Assembly (NCBI GenBank): GCA_023228995.1
Contig: JALOAD010000030.1
Coordinates: 1 to 42,169, forward strand
Reading direction: 5' to 3'
Origin: JALOAD01 sp023228995 [NCBI: Candidatus Muiribacterium halophilum]
Lineage (GTDB): Bacteria; Muiribacteriota; Muiribacteriia; Muiribacteriales
Length of the DNA: 42,169 bases
In this document: in pieces, positions 31,814-39,406 of the stretch
Layout: each line of letters begins with the position of its first letter
Numbering within the stretch: position 1 is the first letter of the stretch
Translations under genes and position numbers: made by a program
Notes under the pieces: model-generated
What the model was told of the DNA's origin: nothing
What the model saw: the letters and a program-made list of their open reading frames with translations, nothing else
The model's database searches: none

Positions 31814-31998
31814 GTGAATGTTGCGAAGCATATAATTATAAGTGAACGAAGGTAAAGAGATATTTTATATGGATGTAAAATATCGAATGGTATCGAATGA
31901 TTATTTTTTTGCTTTAAAGTAATAAAAAAAACAAAAAAACGAAATCCCAGCTCAAAATATTCCTGGATGAAAAAAATTCAGAATCGTAACGGGATTAC
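31814..31998 (+). repeat. Composite dispersed element, copy 1
   Basis: It contains TTGCGAAGC, AAGTGAACGAAGGTAAAGA, the hairpin GATATTTT/AAAATATC (31858-31884), a GGTATCGAATGATTATTTTTTT segment (read in parts), and an ATCCCAG...CTGGAT element. The same order of parts recurs at 41815-41985. Confidence 0.78.
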
Positions 31999-32003
31999 AA
32001 TTT

Positions 32004-32834
32004 TTACATATATGTTTTTATAAGCATATAGCTTCCTAATAGAGTTATTATTATTCCTAATATTTTTCTAAAATCTTTTTCTTCAAATATTGAGGTTGTT
32101 AATGCTCCAAATGGTGCTACGATAATTGATCCAAGACATAGTGCTAGAATTAATTCCCACGAAAAGTAATTTTTGGCAAAAAAAGCAAATATAAATTCAT
32201 TAAATGGTGTTTTCATAATACTGCCATCAAAACTTCTCATAGCATTCATAAAAAAGTATGTAAATGCTCCAGTGAGACATATTGGTATTTCTGTAAAAAC
32301 AGTTACTCCGACTGCATTTTTTACTTTTTGTCCTGAAACAACCTGTCCTGCTGTTATAAGCGGTCCGAAACCTCCTCCTGATATTCCTTTGTTAAATGAT
32401 GAAACTAAAGATAAAATTAACATTCTATTCCATGAAAATTTGAATTTCATTTTTGTGAGAAGTATTAAACCCATTGATATAACTAGTATTCCTATATAAG
32501 TTTTTAAGAATATTGGAGAAATATTTATTGCTACTACGGCGGCAAATACTGTTGCAAAAATACCTGTTAGACTTATTAACACTGAAATTTTGAAATCTTT
32601 TGAAGTTTTACTTATTTCTAAGTTATCTAGTTTGTGATGAAAGATTGAAGCTGCAAATCCCCCTGTTGCTTGTGATAATAATATTGCTGGCACAACGACT
32701 GCTGGTGTAAATCCCATTATTAGTAAAACAGGTGTTAATATTGTTCCATATCCCATTCCGAATGCAGAATCAATGTACTCGCAAAAAAAAGCTAGAAAAA
32801 AAACTGTTATAAATATTCCGAGTGTTATGGTCAT
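32004..32834 (-). CDS. TSUP-family anion (sulfite/organosulfur) transporter
   Basis: This 276-residue protein has about eight membrane segments and belongs to the TauE/SafE (TSUP) family. FFCEYIDSAFGMGYGTILTP and the second-half glycine-rich repeat FNKGISGGGFGPLITAGQ are typical. AAGGAG precedes the ATG on the minus strand. It is divergent from an Rrf2-type regulator, which may control it. The substrate is not readable, but sulfite, sulfonate or sulfide-related anions are usual for the family. Confidence 0.92.
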   Translation of the reverse strand: MTITLGIFITVFFLAFFCEYIDSAFGMGYGTILTPVLLIMGFTPAVVVPAILLSQATGGFAASIFHHKLDNLEISKTSKDFKISVLISLTGIFATVFAAVVAINISPIFLKTYIGILVISMGLILLTKMKFKFSWNRMLILSLVSSFNKGISGGGFGPLITAGQVVSGQKVKNAVGVTVFTEIPICLTGAFTYFFMNAMRSFDGSIMKTPFNEFIFAFFAKNYFSWELILALCLGSIIVAPFGALTTSIFEEKDFRKILGIIITLLGSYMLIKTYM

Positions 32835-32907
32835 AATAATCTCCTTTTTATTGAACTTTTTAAATTAGAAGTAATCCTATAGATAATGTTATATTTAAAA
32901 CTAGAAA

Positions 32908-32937
32908 TTGTCAATAGTATTTTTTTTGTAGTATAAT
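32908..32937 (+). promoter_or_regulatory. Predicted promoter of the Rrf2 gene
   Basis: TTGTCA (32908-32913), 18-nt spacer, TATAAT (32932-32937). It lies in the divergent gap shared with the TSUP gene. Confidence 0.6.
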
Positions 32938-32953
32938 TGAAAAAGCTAAATTG

Positions 32954-32976
32954 AGTCCTCTCATATGGAGGATTCA
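32954..32976. promoter_or_regulatory. Inverted repeat in the Rrf2 leader
   Basis: GAGTCCTC and GAGGATTC arms (7 of 8 paired) flank TCATATG, between the promoter and the start codon. It could be an operator or a leader hairpin. Confidence 0.4.
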
Positions 32977-33000
32977 ATTACAAGGGAAAACGGGATTTTT

Positions 33001-33402
33001 ATGAAATTAACAACTAAAAGTGAGTATTGTCTGCTTGCACTCATATATATTGCTAGAAATGAAAACATGGGATATGTGCGTTCAAAAGATATTTGTGAAT
33101 TTTATAATATATCAAGAAAATATGTTGAATCTCTTTTATCTTTGTTGAAAACAAACGGTATAATCAAAGCTAAGACTGGTAAAGGTGGCGGATTTAAACT
33201 TGCTAGAAAAAGTAATGAAATATCTCTTGCTGAAATTATAAGAACTATGGATGGAGCTTTAGCTCCGGTTCTTTCTGTAAGTAAATTTTTTCATGAAGAT
33301 ACTCCATTGATGAAAGAACCAACTCTTCTTTGTGTTTTTGGGGAAATTAGAGATTATATATCTAATAGGCTAGAAAACACCTTTTTATCTTCATTTCTTT
33401 AG
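33001..33402 (+). CDS. Rrf2-family transcriptional regulator
   Basis: This 133-residue winged-helix regulator starts MKLTTKSEYCLLALIYIA and has YNISRKYVESLLSLLK (recognition region) and KGGGFKLAR. The three clustered cysteines that hold the Fe-S cluster in IscR are missing (one Cys in the effector region), so it is closer to CymR-like members, which control sulfur metabolism. I start at 33001 because the family begins here; an in-frame ATG at 32965 lies within the leader inverted repeat. It probably regulates the divergent TSUP gene. Confidence 0.9.
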   Translation: MKLTTKSEYCLLALIYIARNENMGYVRSKDICEFYNISRKYVESLLSLLKTNGIIKAKTGKGGGFKLARKSNEISLAEIIRTMDGALAPVLSVSKFFHEDTPLMKEPTLLCVFGEIRDYISNRLENTFLSSFL

Positions 33403-33493
33403 TGATTTTAATAAAAACTTGTGGCAGGAATTTGATTTATCGCTTAGAATTAATAGAAATACAGATAAAGGTCTTTTTATATGGGAGGTAATT

Positions 33494-35041
33494 GTGAATT
33501 GTAAAAAATTGATGGTAATTTTAGTAGTTTTTTTGTTGATTAATAATGTTTATGCACAAAATAAAGCTTATGGTATATATTCTGAAGGATATGAAGGTGT
33601 TGAAAAAAAAGCTATAAAAGATGCTGAGGGTTTTGTGGTTACAAAACAGCAAATTACTCCGAGTTTAGGTATGATGCCTATTTTTTCTGAAAGTGTTATT
33701 GATGATGTTGAGCTTGTAAAAAAAGTTCTTAAATATACTTTGGATAGTTCTCAACCGGTAGTTGATAATAACAATTCTGTGCAAGATTTTTCGGTTGATT
33801 CTTTTTTTAATCAAAATTATGTGATTGATAATGAAGAAGATGATGATTTTGTTGATATTGCACCTGAAGGTACGGTTGAAATTTTAATTTATGATAGGAT
33901 TAAGACTTATTCTGAATTAACAATTCTTGAATATGAACTTGAGTTAGAAGAAAAGAATGGTAAGGTTATTTCTGAAGAAAAATATACGAAAGTTGTTAAA
34001 AAACTTCAAAAGATTGATGAAGAGATATTTAATGAAGTTGAAAAAAAAGCTGATAAATTTATTGATAAATTTGTGAATTTTATTGGTAAAAAAGCAAAAA
34101 AAGGTGATATTTTAGCTCTAGCTGCAACGATTTCTGGTATTAGAGAATTTATTGAAGGTAAATTAAATGTTGAGAGTGATGAAAAACTTGAGATTTTTGT
34201 TGAGTTTTTAAAAAAAGCTGAAGAAACTGCTGTACTTATTGTTCGGTTAATGGAAGAAGACAATACTTTTAAAAAATATTATCTTTTGTATCTTACTATA
34301 AATAATATATTTATTAATGAGTATAAGCCTATTTTTGATGAAAAAGATATTGTTGCAAATACAGAACAAAGTACTAATGAGGTTGAAGTTGTTAATGATA
34401 GTGTTGTTGCGAATGTTGCAGAGCATTCTTCTCAAACTAATGTTAATACTGAAGGTATGACTTTATCAAAAGATATTAAATTTGAAAATCTTATTGAAAA
34501 TTTTGAGTTTGAATCTCAAACTACTATGACTCAGGCTGATATTCAGAATTTTTTAGTTAAAAAAGGTTCATGTCTTAAAAATTCTTATAGAGGTAAATAT
34601 CCTTCTGAAATTATATATAGAGTTTGTCAGCAGTATAATATTAATCCTAAGCTTATGCTTGTTACTTTTCAAAAAGAACAGAGTCTTATATCTAAAAAAT
34701 CTGTTAGTGAATCAAAGCTTGATTGGGCTCTTGGTGTTGGTTGTTATGATAATGGTACAAAGAATTCTAAATATCAAGGGTTTGAAAAACAGATTGCTTC
34801 AGCAGCTAAGATTTACAGACATTGGTTTGATGATGGTAAAAAACTTAATGTTAGTCTTAATGGTTATAGGATGAAAGTTAATTATGGTAGTGCTTATCAG
34901 TATATGGAAAATGAGGCTTCTTATTCTTTATATAGATATACTCCTCATACTGTGGATATTCGCCTTAATGTTAAGGGTGGTGGAAATTATCTGTTTGGAA
35001 AGATTTATATTGATTTCTGGAATGGATTTTTGAGAGAGTGA
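33494..35041 (+). CDS. Secreted protein with C-terminal lysozyme-like domain
   Basis: This 515-residue protein starts at GTG 33494 behind GGGAGG. The signal peptide is NCKKLMVILVVFLLINNVYA, cut before QN. The middle (~90-300) is acidic and helical. From ~residue 355 comes a domain seen in many secreted wall-active proteins: MTQADIQNFL, PSEIIYRVCQQYNINPKLML, FQKE395QSLI (likely catalytic Glu), LDWALGVGC, GFEKQIASAAKIY and YRYTPHTVD. It resembles lysozyme/transglycosylase-like modules, so peptidoglycan cleavage is the likely role. The upstream frame to 33419 lacks a signal and is rejected. Confidence 0.78.
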   Translation: MNCKKLMVILVVFLLINNVYAQNKAYGIYSEGYEGVEKKAIKDAEGFVVTKQQITPSLGMMPIFSESVIDDVELVKKVLKYTLDSSQPVVDNNNSVQDFSVDSFFNQNYVIDNEEDDDFVDIAPEGTVEILIYDRIKTYSELTILEYELELEEKNGKVISEEKYTKVVKKLQKIDEEIFNEVEKKADKFIDKFVNFIGKKAKKGDILALAATISGIREFIEGKLNVESDEKLEIFVEFLKKAEETAVLIVRLMEEDNTFKKYYLLYLTINNIFINEYKPIFDEKDIVANTEQSTNEVEVVNDSVVANVAEHSSQTNVNTEGMTLSKDIKFENLIENFEFESQTTMTQADIQNFLVKKGSCLKNSYRGKYPSEIIYRVCQQYNINPKLMLVTFQKEQSLISKKSVSESKLDWALGVGCYDNGTKNSKYQGFEKQIASAAKIYRHWFDDGKKLNVSLNGYRMKVNYGSAYQYMENEASYSLYRYTPHTVDIRLNVKGGGNYLFGKIYIDFWNGFLRE

Positions 35042-35049
35042 AAAGCGTC

Positions 35050-35070
35050 GGGATGAAACCGGGGTTAGGG
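35050..35070 (+). repeat. G-rich 3' element 6
   Basis: G-tracts at 35050-35052, 35061-35064 and 35068-35070, directly after the stop at 35041. Confidence 0.55.
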
Positions 35071-35073
35071 ATT

Positions 35074-35094
35074 AAAATGTTCAGTGAACATTTT
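35074..35094. repeat. Palindrome shared with array 2
   Basis: AAAATGTTCA, one G, then TGAACATTTT: identical to the core of the palindrome at 8330-8364. A half copy lies at 36966-36975. Confidence 0.85.
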
Positions 35095-35146
35095 GTTGAT
35101 GTTTAATTTGTAATTAAAGGAAAAAGCTTTAAATCTATTTCAATTC

Positions 35147-35155
35147 TGTTATAAT
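35147..35155 (+). promoter_or_regulatory. Extended -10 promoter, likely leaderless start
   Basis: TG-t-TATAAT with the -10 hexamer at 35150-35155. The ATG follows 9 nt later and no ribosome site fits between. Confidence 0.5.
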
Positions 35156-35164
35156 GTAGAAATT

Positions 35165-35890
35165 ATGAATAGATTTGTTTTATTTACAATTATTATAATT
35201 ACTTTTTTATGTATTAATACTTTTGGTGATTTTATTAATACTCCATCTTTAAATTCAGATGAACAAGTAACTTTTTCTTTACAGGATTATAAAAGCTCGG
35301 GCAATGATTTTAATTTAAAAACTTCTTCTTTTTATTACAAACCAATTATTAAACAAAAGTTTTCTCTTGGTCTTAAATATTCAAATGTTTCTTCTAGTGA
35401 GAGCAATACTAAATACATTTCAGATTCTATTCAATACGATTTTTTATTTAATAATGGTAAAAATACATTTTGTATTACTTATAAAGATTTTAGAGAGTCT
35501 GGCTTTTATGATGCTGTTATTTTTAATTTTGGCATGGTTGGAATTGGATATAATTTTAATGGTTCAGATAATATTGATTCTATAGCTGGTTTTGGTGGTT
35601 ATGATTATACAAATTTTTTAAAAAAGAAAAAACTTGTTAAACCTTTATATTCGTCTGATTTTATTCCTGATATGTTTTTTATATTTAATAGAGAATTTTA
35701 TATTAAATCTGATTTATCTTTAAAGTATGATTATAACGGTGATTATAGTACTTATTCACTTTTATATAAATTTAAGGAATTTGCTATTGAGTTTGGTAAA
35801 AGGGATAAAGGCGATTATGATAAGTTATCTGAACTTGCTGGGATTAAACTTTCAACATCTTTTTTTAGATTTATATATAAATTAAACTGA
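35165..35890 (+). CDS. Predicted secreted, beta-rich (outer-membrane-like) protein
   Basis: This 241-residue protein has an N-terminal signal peptide (NRFVLFTIIIITFLCINTFG). The rest alternates aromatic and polar residues (for example TYSLLYKFKEFAIEFGKRD), as in small outer-membrane barrels. I do not recognise the family. The start has no ribosome site but lies 9 nt after an extended -10 element, so the mRNA is probably leaderless. The next gene starts 7 bases after its stop (GAGG site), suggesting an operon. Confidence 0.72.
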   Translation: MNRFVLFTIIIITFLCINTFGDFINTPSLNSDEQVTFSLQDYKSSGNDFNLKTSSFYYKPIIKQKFSLGLKYSNVSSSESNTKYISDSIQYDFLFNNGKNTFCITYKDFRESGFYDAVIFNFGMVGIGYNFNGSDNIDSIAGFGGYDYTNFLKKKKLVKPLYSSDFIPDMFFIFNREFYIKSDLSLKYDYNGDYSTYSLLYKFKEFAIEFGKRDKGDYDKLSELAGIKLSTSFFRFIYKLN

Positions 35891-35897
35891 GGTATTT

Positions 35898-36914
35898 ATG
35901 TATTCTGTTGTTCATTTTATTATGGTTTTTATTGGTACTATTACTGGTTTTACTATAGCTAATTTTACTGAAAATTCTTTTTTTGTTGAACTTTTTCCTG
36001 AAAATCCTGTTTTATATACTTCGTTGTTGTTTGGGAGTTCTGGGTATTTATTAGGTGTGCTTGTTGCTTTATTTGTTAATTTTATAATTAAAAGTATGAT
36101 GGAAAAAATTAAAATTCACAATACTATTCCAGTTATAACTGGTATGGTTGCCGGTCTTGTTCTTGTTAATTTGTTGCTTATACCGGTTTATATTTTTTTT
36201 ATAAATCTTGGTAGTTCTGGTATGGTTATAAAATATTTGAAATTATTTGTACCTTTGTTTTTTAATATTGTTTTTGCTTATGCTGGTGCTAAATTTGGTG
36301 AAAAATATTTTCTTGAGGATAATAAAGTTGATTCTGCTATAGTTATTGATTCAAACATAATAATTGATGGTAGAATTGATAAAATTCTTCAAACTGGTTT
36401 TTTATTTAAAAATGTTATTGTTCCTGATTTTATTATTACTGAACTGCAAATTCTTGCTGATTCATCAGATGATATGAAGAGAAAAAAAGGTAGAGATGGA
36501 CTTGTTTTGGTTGAAGAGCTTATTAATAAAAAATATGTAACAACTATTGATTTTTTGGATGAAAAAACTGTTGAAACTGATGATAAACTTATTAATCTGT
36601 GTCAGAAATATGGTAATATTTTGTTATCTAATGATTATAATTTGATAAAAAAAGCTAATATTAAAAGTGTTAAGACTTTGTTTATGAAAGAGCTTGAGGA
36701 TAGTATTAAACCCAATGTTCTTGTTGGTGATTTGTTTTTTATTAATCTGATTAAAGCAGGTAAAGAAAAAAGTCAGGCTGTTGGTTATTTAAGCGATGGT
36801 ACTATGATTGTAGCTCAAAATGGTGAAAATTTTGTTGGTCAAAAAGTTAAAATTGAAGTTAAAAATATTGTTCATACAAATGCTGGGAAAATTGTATTTG
36901 GAGATGTTGTATAA
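35898..36914 (+). CDS. PIN/TRAM-domain membrane protein (YacL-like)
   Basis: This 338-residue protein has four membrane segments in residues 1-135. A PIN nuclease-like domain follows (first acid D151 in VIDSNIIIDGR, E in FIITELQILADSSDD, then VETDDKLI and LLSNDYNL). A C-terminal TRAM RNA-binding domain (~285-338, GYLSDGTMIVAQNGENFVGQ) completes it. This is the YacL/TRAM architecture of many bacteria, probably a membrane-bound RNase of unknown target. GAGG precedes the start. Confidence 0.93.
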   Translation: MYSVVHFIMVFIGTITGFTIANFTENSFFVELFPENPVLYTSLLFGSSGYLLGVLVALFVNFIIKSMMEKIKIHNTIPVITGMVAGLVLVNLLLIPVYIFFINLGSSGMVIKYLKLFVPLFFNIVFAYAGAKFGEKYFLEDNKVDSAIVIDSNIIIDGRIDKILQTGFLFKNVIVPDFIITELQILADSSDDMKRKKGRDGLVLVEELINKKYVTTIDFLDEKTVETDDKLINLCQKYGNILLSNDYNLIKKANIKSVKTLFMKELEDSIKPNVLVGDLFFINLIKAGKEKSQAVGYLSDGTMIVAQNGENFVGQKVKIEVKNIVHTNAGKIVFGDVV

Positions 36915-36919
36915 AAACT

Positions 36920-36962
36920 GGGATGAAACTGGGATGAAACTGGGATGAAACTGGGGTTGGGG
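36920..36962 (+). repeat. G-rich 3' element 7
   Basis: Three exact 11-nt units (CTGGGATGAAA) and a last CTGGGGTTGGGG run; five G-tracts in all. It starts 3 bases after the PIN/TRAM stop. Confidence 0.68.
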
Positions 36963-37063
36963 ATCAAAATGTTCAATTGTTTTTTTCTATTGATTTATAA
37001 AATGGTTTGTGATATATAGTAAAAGTAAGAAGTTTAGTATATTTACTTATAATTGTATAAGAA

Positions 37064-37077
37064 AGCGATTTTTCGCT
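37064..37077 (+). promoter_or_regulatory. Leader hairpin before the CBS-HutP gene
   Basis: AGCGA-tttt-TCGCT, followed 3 nt later by the AGGGG ribosome site. A TATAAT at 37048-37053 could be its -10. The hairpin would be at the very 5' end of the mRNA. Confidence 0.45.
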
Positions 37078-37090
37078 ATAAGGGGTAATA

Positions 37091-37864
37091 ATGCTTGTTA
37101 AAGATATAATGAATCGTAAATTTATAAAAGTTTTGAAGAGTGAAAAAGCTTCTGATATTAGAAAAAAACTCATGATGTATAATGCAAAAAGTGTTATTGT
37201 GACTGATAATGAAAAGATTGCAGGTGTTATTACTAATAACGACATTATAAAAACTCTTGATCTTAATGAAACTGCAAGTTCTATTATGGATCGTGATTTT
37301 ATAACTGTATATGAAGATGCTTCTATTCAGGAAGCAGCTCAGATTCTTCTTGACCATAGTTTTGTTTCTTTACCTGTAACTGATTCTAATAATAAGCTTG
37401 TTGGTACTATAAGTGAATCTGATGTTGTGAAAGATGTTGTTAAGGGTAAACCGGTTCATCCTAAACTTTCTCAAGAGAGAATTACTGTATATCTTGCTAT
37501 GACTGAGGATAGAGAAAGGGAATTATATTGGCTTGAAAAGTGTAATCAGTATAATTTTCCGTGTGCGACTACTCAGGTTGGAGAAAGTGCTGAGAGACTT
37601 GCGATAAAAATGCGAGAATCAGCGATTGTTGCTGCTATTGCAAGAAGTGTTATTAAAGAAGACCTTAGAGAAAAAATGGCAGTGTCTAATGCTGTTAAAG
37701 ATGTTTATGCTCAGATTAATCTTATAAATCCTGGACTCGGTGGTGGTTTTAAGATTGCTATTACAAGGGGAAATGGGATAATTGTTGTTGCAGCCTACGG
37801 CAGATGTGGTCATGCTCTTGCAAATGGTCCTCAAACTGTAAATGTAGGTTATAGTGTTATATGA
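37091..37864 (+). CDS. CBS-domain / HutP-like fusion protein
   Basis: This 257-residue protein has two CBS domains (~5-60 and ~65-125; VKDIMNRKFI, SIMDRDFITVYED, PVTDSNNKLVGTISESDVV) that usually bind adenine nucleotides. A C-terminal ~125-residue part matches the HutP family: MTEDRERELYWLEK, ESAIVAAIARSVIKED, GGGFKIAITRGNGIIVVAAYG and a final VNVGYSVI. HutP of Bacillus is an RNA-binding antiterminator that needs histidine and a metal ion. Here the conserved histidine-rich binding loop is not clear. It may be a nucleotide-sensing RNA regulator; no hut genes are nearby. Confidence 0.8.
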   Translation: MLVKDIMNRKFIKVLKSEKASDIRKKLMMYNAKSVIVTDNEKIAGVITNNDIIKTLDLNETASSIMDRDFITVYEDASIQEAAQILLDHSFVSLPVTDSNNKLVGTISESDVVKDVVKGKPVHPKLSQERITVYLAMTEDRERELYWLEKCNQYNFPCATTQVGESAERLAIKMRESAIVAAIARSVIKEDLREKMAVSNAVKDVYAQINLINPGLGGGFKIAITRGNGIIVVAAYGRCGHALANGPQTVNVGYSVI

Positions 37865-37910
37865 ATTATAGAGCGGTGAAAATTTTTGTGTGAAGTGTAA
37901 AGTTTTAAAT

Positions 37911-39230
37911 CTATTTATTTATACTTGTTGCATTTTTATATAAATGTAAAAAATCTTGTAGATTTTCAAGATTTTTAATCTTATTAAAAATATATTTAGG
38001 GGATAAATAAAATTCATGCATTATATTACTTTGAATTTTCTGTAATTTCTTTTGCGTTATAAGTCCTTTTGTTGGGTCAAGATCTATTTTACTGCTGTTT
38101 TTATTTTCAATTGTAGTACCATGCTTTGGTATTAAAATGTTTAATGAAAGATAATCTGGTTTTAATTTATGAATAAATGTTTCTGTTTTTTTTATATGAG
38201 TTAAATTTTCTTCTTTAAATCCAATTATAAATATACCAACAGTGTTTATTTTTAATTTACGACAGTTATCAAAAAAATCTATATATGTTTGGTTTTGTAT
38301 GATTTTACCATATTTACTTCTTGTTGAAAAACTTCCTGATTCTACTCCAACTTCTATTGTATGAAGCCCTGATTTTTTAAGCATTTTTAATGTTTTAAAA
38401 TCCATAACATCAGCTCTTGAGTATATTGTGTAAGGAAGGTTAGTTTTTTTTATTATTTGAGCTATTTCAGTTAAATGTTCTTTATTATATCCAAATGTTT
38501 GATCTCTAAAATGTATATATTGAAAATTGAATTTCTTTATATTTTTTAATTCTAAAGCGAAGTTTGAGGGATTTCTTAGGGAGGGGTTTATATTTTCAAA
38601 ATGACAGTATTTGCAAGCGAATGGACAGCCATAAGTTGTAAGTGTTGTGTAAATTGGACTTTTGTATGTATAAGGTAAATTATAGTTTTTTTTATTAAAT
38701 AATGAAATTTTAGGTTTTGGAATTGAAAATATACTTGGTATTTCTTCTATATTAGCTGAATTTCTTGTTATTATATTAAATAAATTTACAATATTATTGT
38801 TTTCTATATAATCTTTTATATTATTATGACATATATTGGTTATACAAGCATTTATGAAATTGTGTTTGTTTAAAATTTCTTTAAAATTAGATCTTACAAT
38901 ATCTCCCGTTACTATGATTTTTGATTTGCATATAATGCTAATTTTTTTTAAAAAATCAAAGTCTGAGTTGAGTGAAGCACTTGCTGTTTGTGATATTATT
39001 ATGTCTGGTGATAAATTTTTTATATTACTTAAAGCTTTATGTTTATGGTGTTTGTTGTAAATACAATCATATAAAATAATATTATATTCTTTTAAAAATC
39101 CTGATAATATTTGTAAATCAAGTGGTTGCCATAAATAACTGCTTTTTGTGGTGTGTGAACAGTAATAATCTCGCTGAACTGAACGATTGAAAGGTGGATT
39201 TAAAAGCAGTATTTTTTTTTTAGTTTTCAT
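37911..39230 (-). CDS. B12-binding-type radical SAM protein
   Basis: This 439-residue protein starts KKILLLNPPFNRS, as in proteins with an N-terminal cobalamin-binding-like domain (~1-130). The radical SAM [4Fe-4S] motif follows, C202-PFA-C206-KY-C209. The core has HFRDQTFGYN and the GVESGSFSTR segment that binds SAM. The usual cobalamin DxHxxG is not obvious, so B12 binding is uncertain. The substrate is unknown. A TATAAT (complement of 39239-39244) lies 8 nt before the ATG with no ribosome site, so it may be leaderless. It faces the CBS-HutP gene. Confidence 0.88.
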   Translation of the reverse strand: MKTKKKILLLNPPFNRSVQRDYYCSHTTKSSYLWQPLDLQILSGFLKEYNIILYDCIYNKHHKHKALSNIKNLSPDIIISQTASASLNSDFDFLKKISIICKSKIIVTGDIVRSNFKEILNKHNFINACITNICHNNIKDYIENNNIVNLFNIITRNSANIEEIPSIFSIPKPKISLFNKKNYNLPYTYKSPIYTTLTTYGCPFACKYCHFENINPSLRNPSNFALELKNIKKFNFQYIHFRDQTFGYNKEHLTEIAQIIKKTNLPYTIYSRADVMDFKTLKMLKKSGLHTIEVGVESGSFSTRSKYGKIIQNQTYIDFFDNCRKLKINTVGIFIIGFKEENLTHIKKTETFIHKLKPDYLSLNILIPKHGTTIENKNSSKIDLDPTKGLITQKKLQKIQSNIMHEFYLSPKYIFNKIKNLENLQDFLHLYKNATSINK

Positions 39231-39238
39231 TATATAAC

Positions 39239-39244
39239 ATTATA
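39239..39244 (-). promoter_or_regulatory. -10 element of the radical SAM gene
   Basis: TATAAT on the minus strand, preceded by CAG and followed by 8 nt to the start codon. Confidence 0.45.
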
Positions 39245-39391
39245 CTGTATTTAAGCTGTTTTTTAAAGAAGAATACCCTGTTATTAAAAACCTAAAGCAG
39301 ATCCCGACCCAGAATCTCAACTATACTGTTCTTATACGCTTCATATACTTGCATACTGTTTTTAATACTTATTTCCTTTTTTTATGAATGC

Positions 39392-39400
39392 TGATATAAT
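39392..39400 (+). promoter_or_regulatory. Extended -10 promoter, leaderless start
   Basis: TG-a-TATAAT with the hexamer at 39395-39400 and only TTTTTT before the ATG at 39407. Transcription should begin at or next to the start codon. Confidence 0.55.
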
Positions 39401-39406
39401 TTTTTT

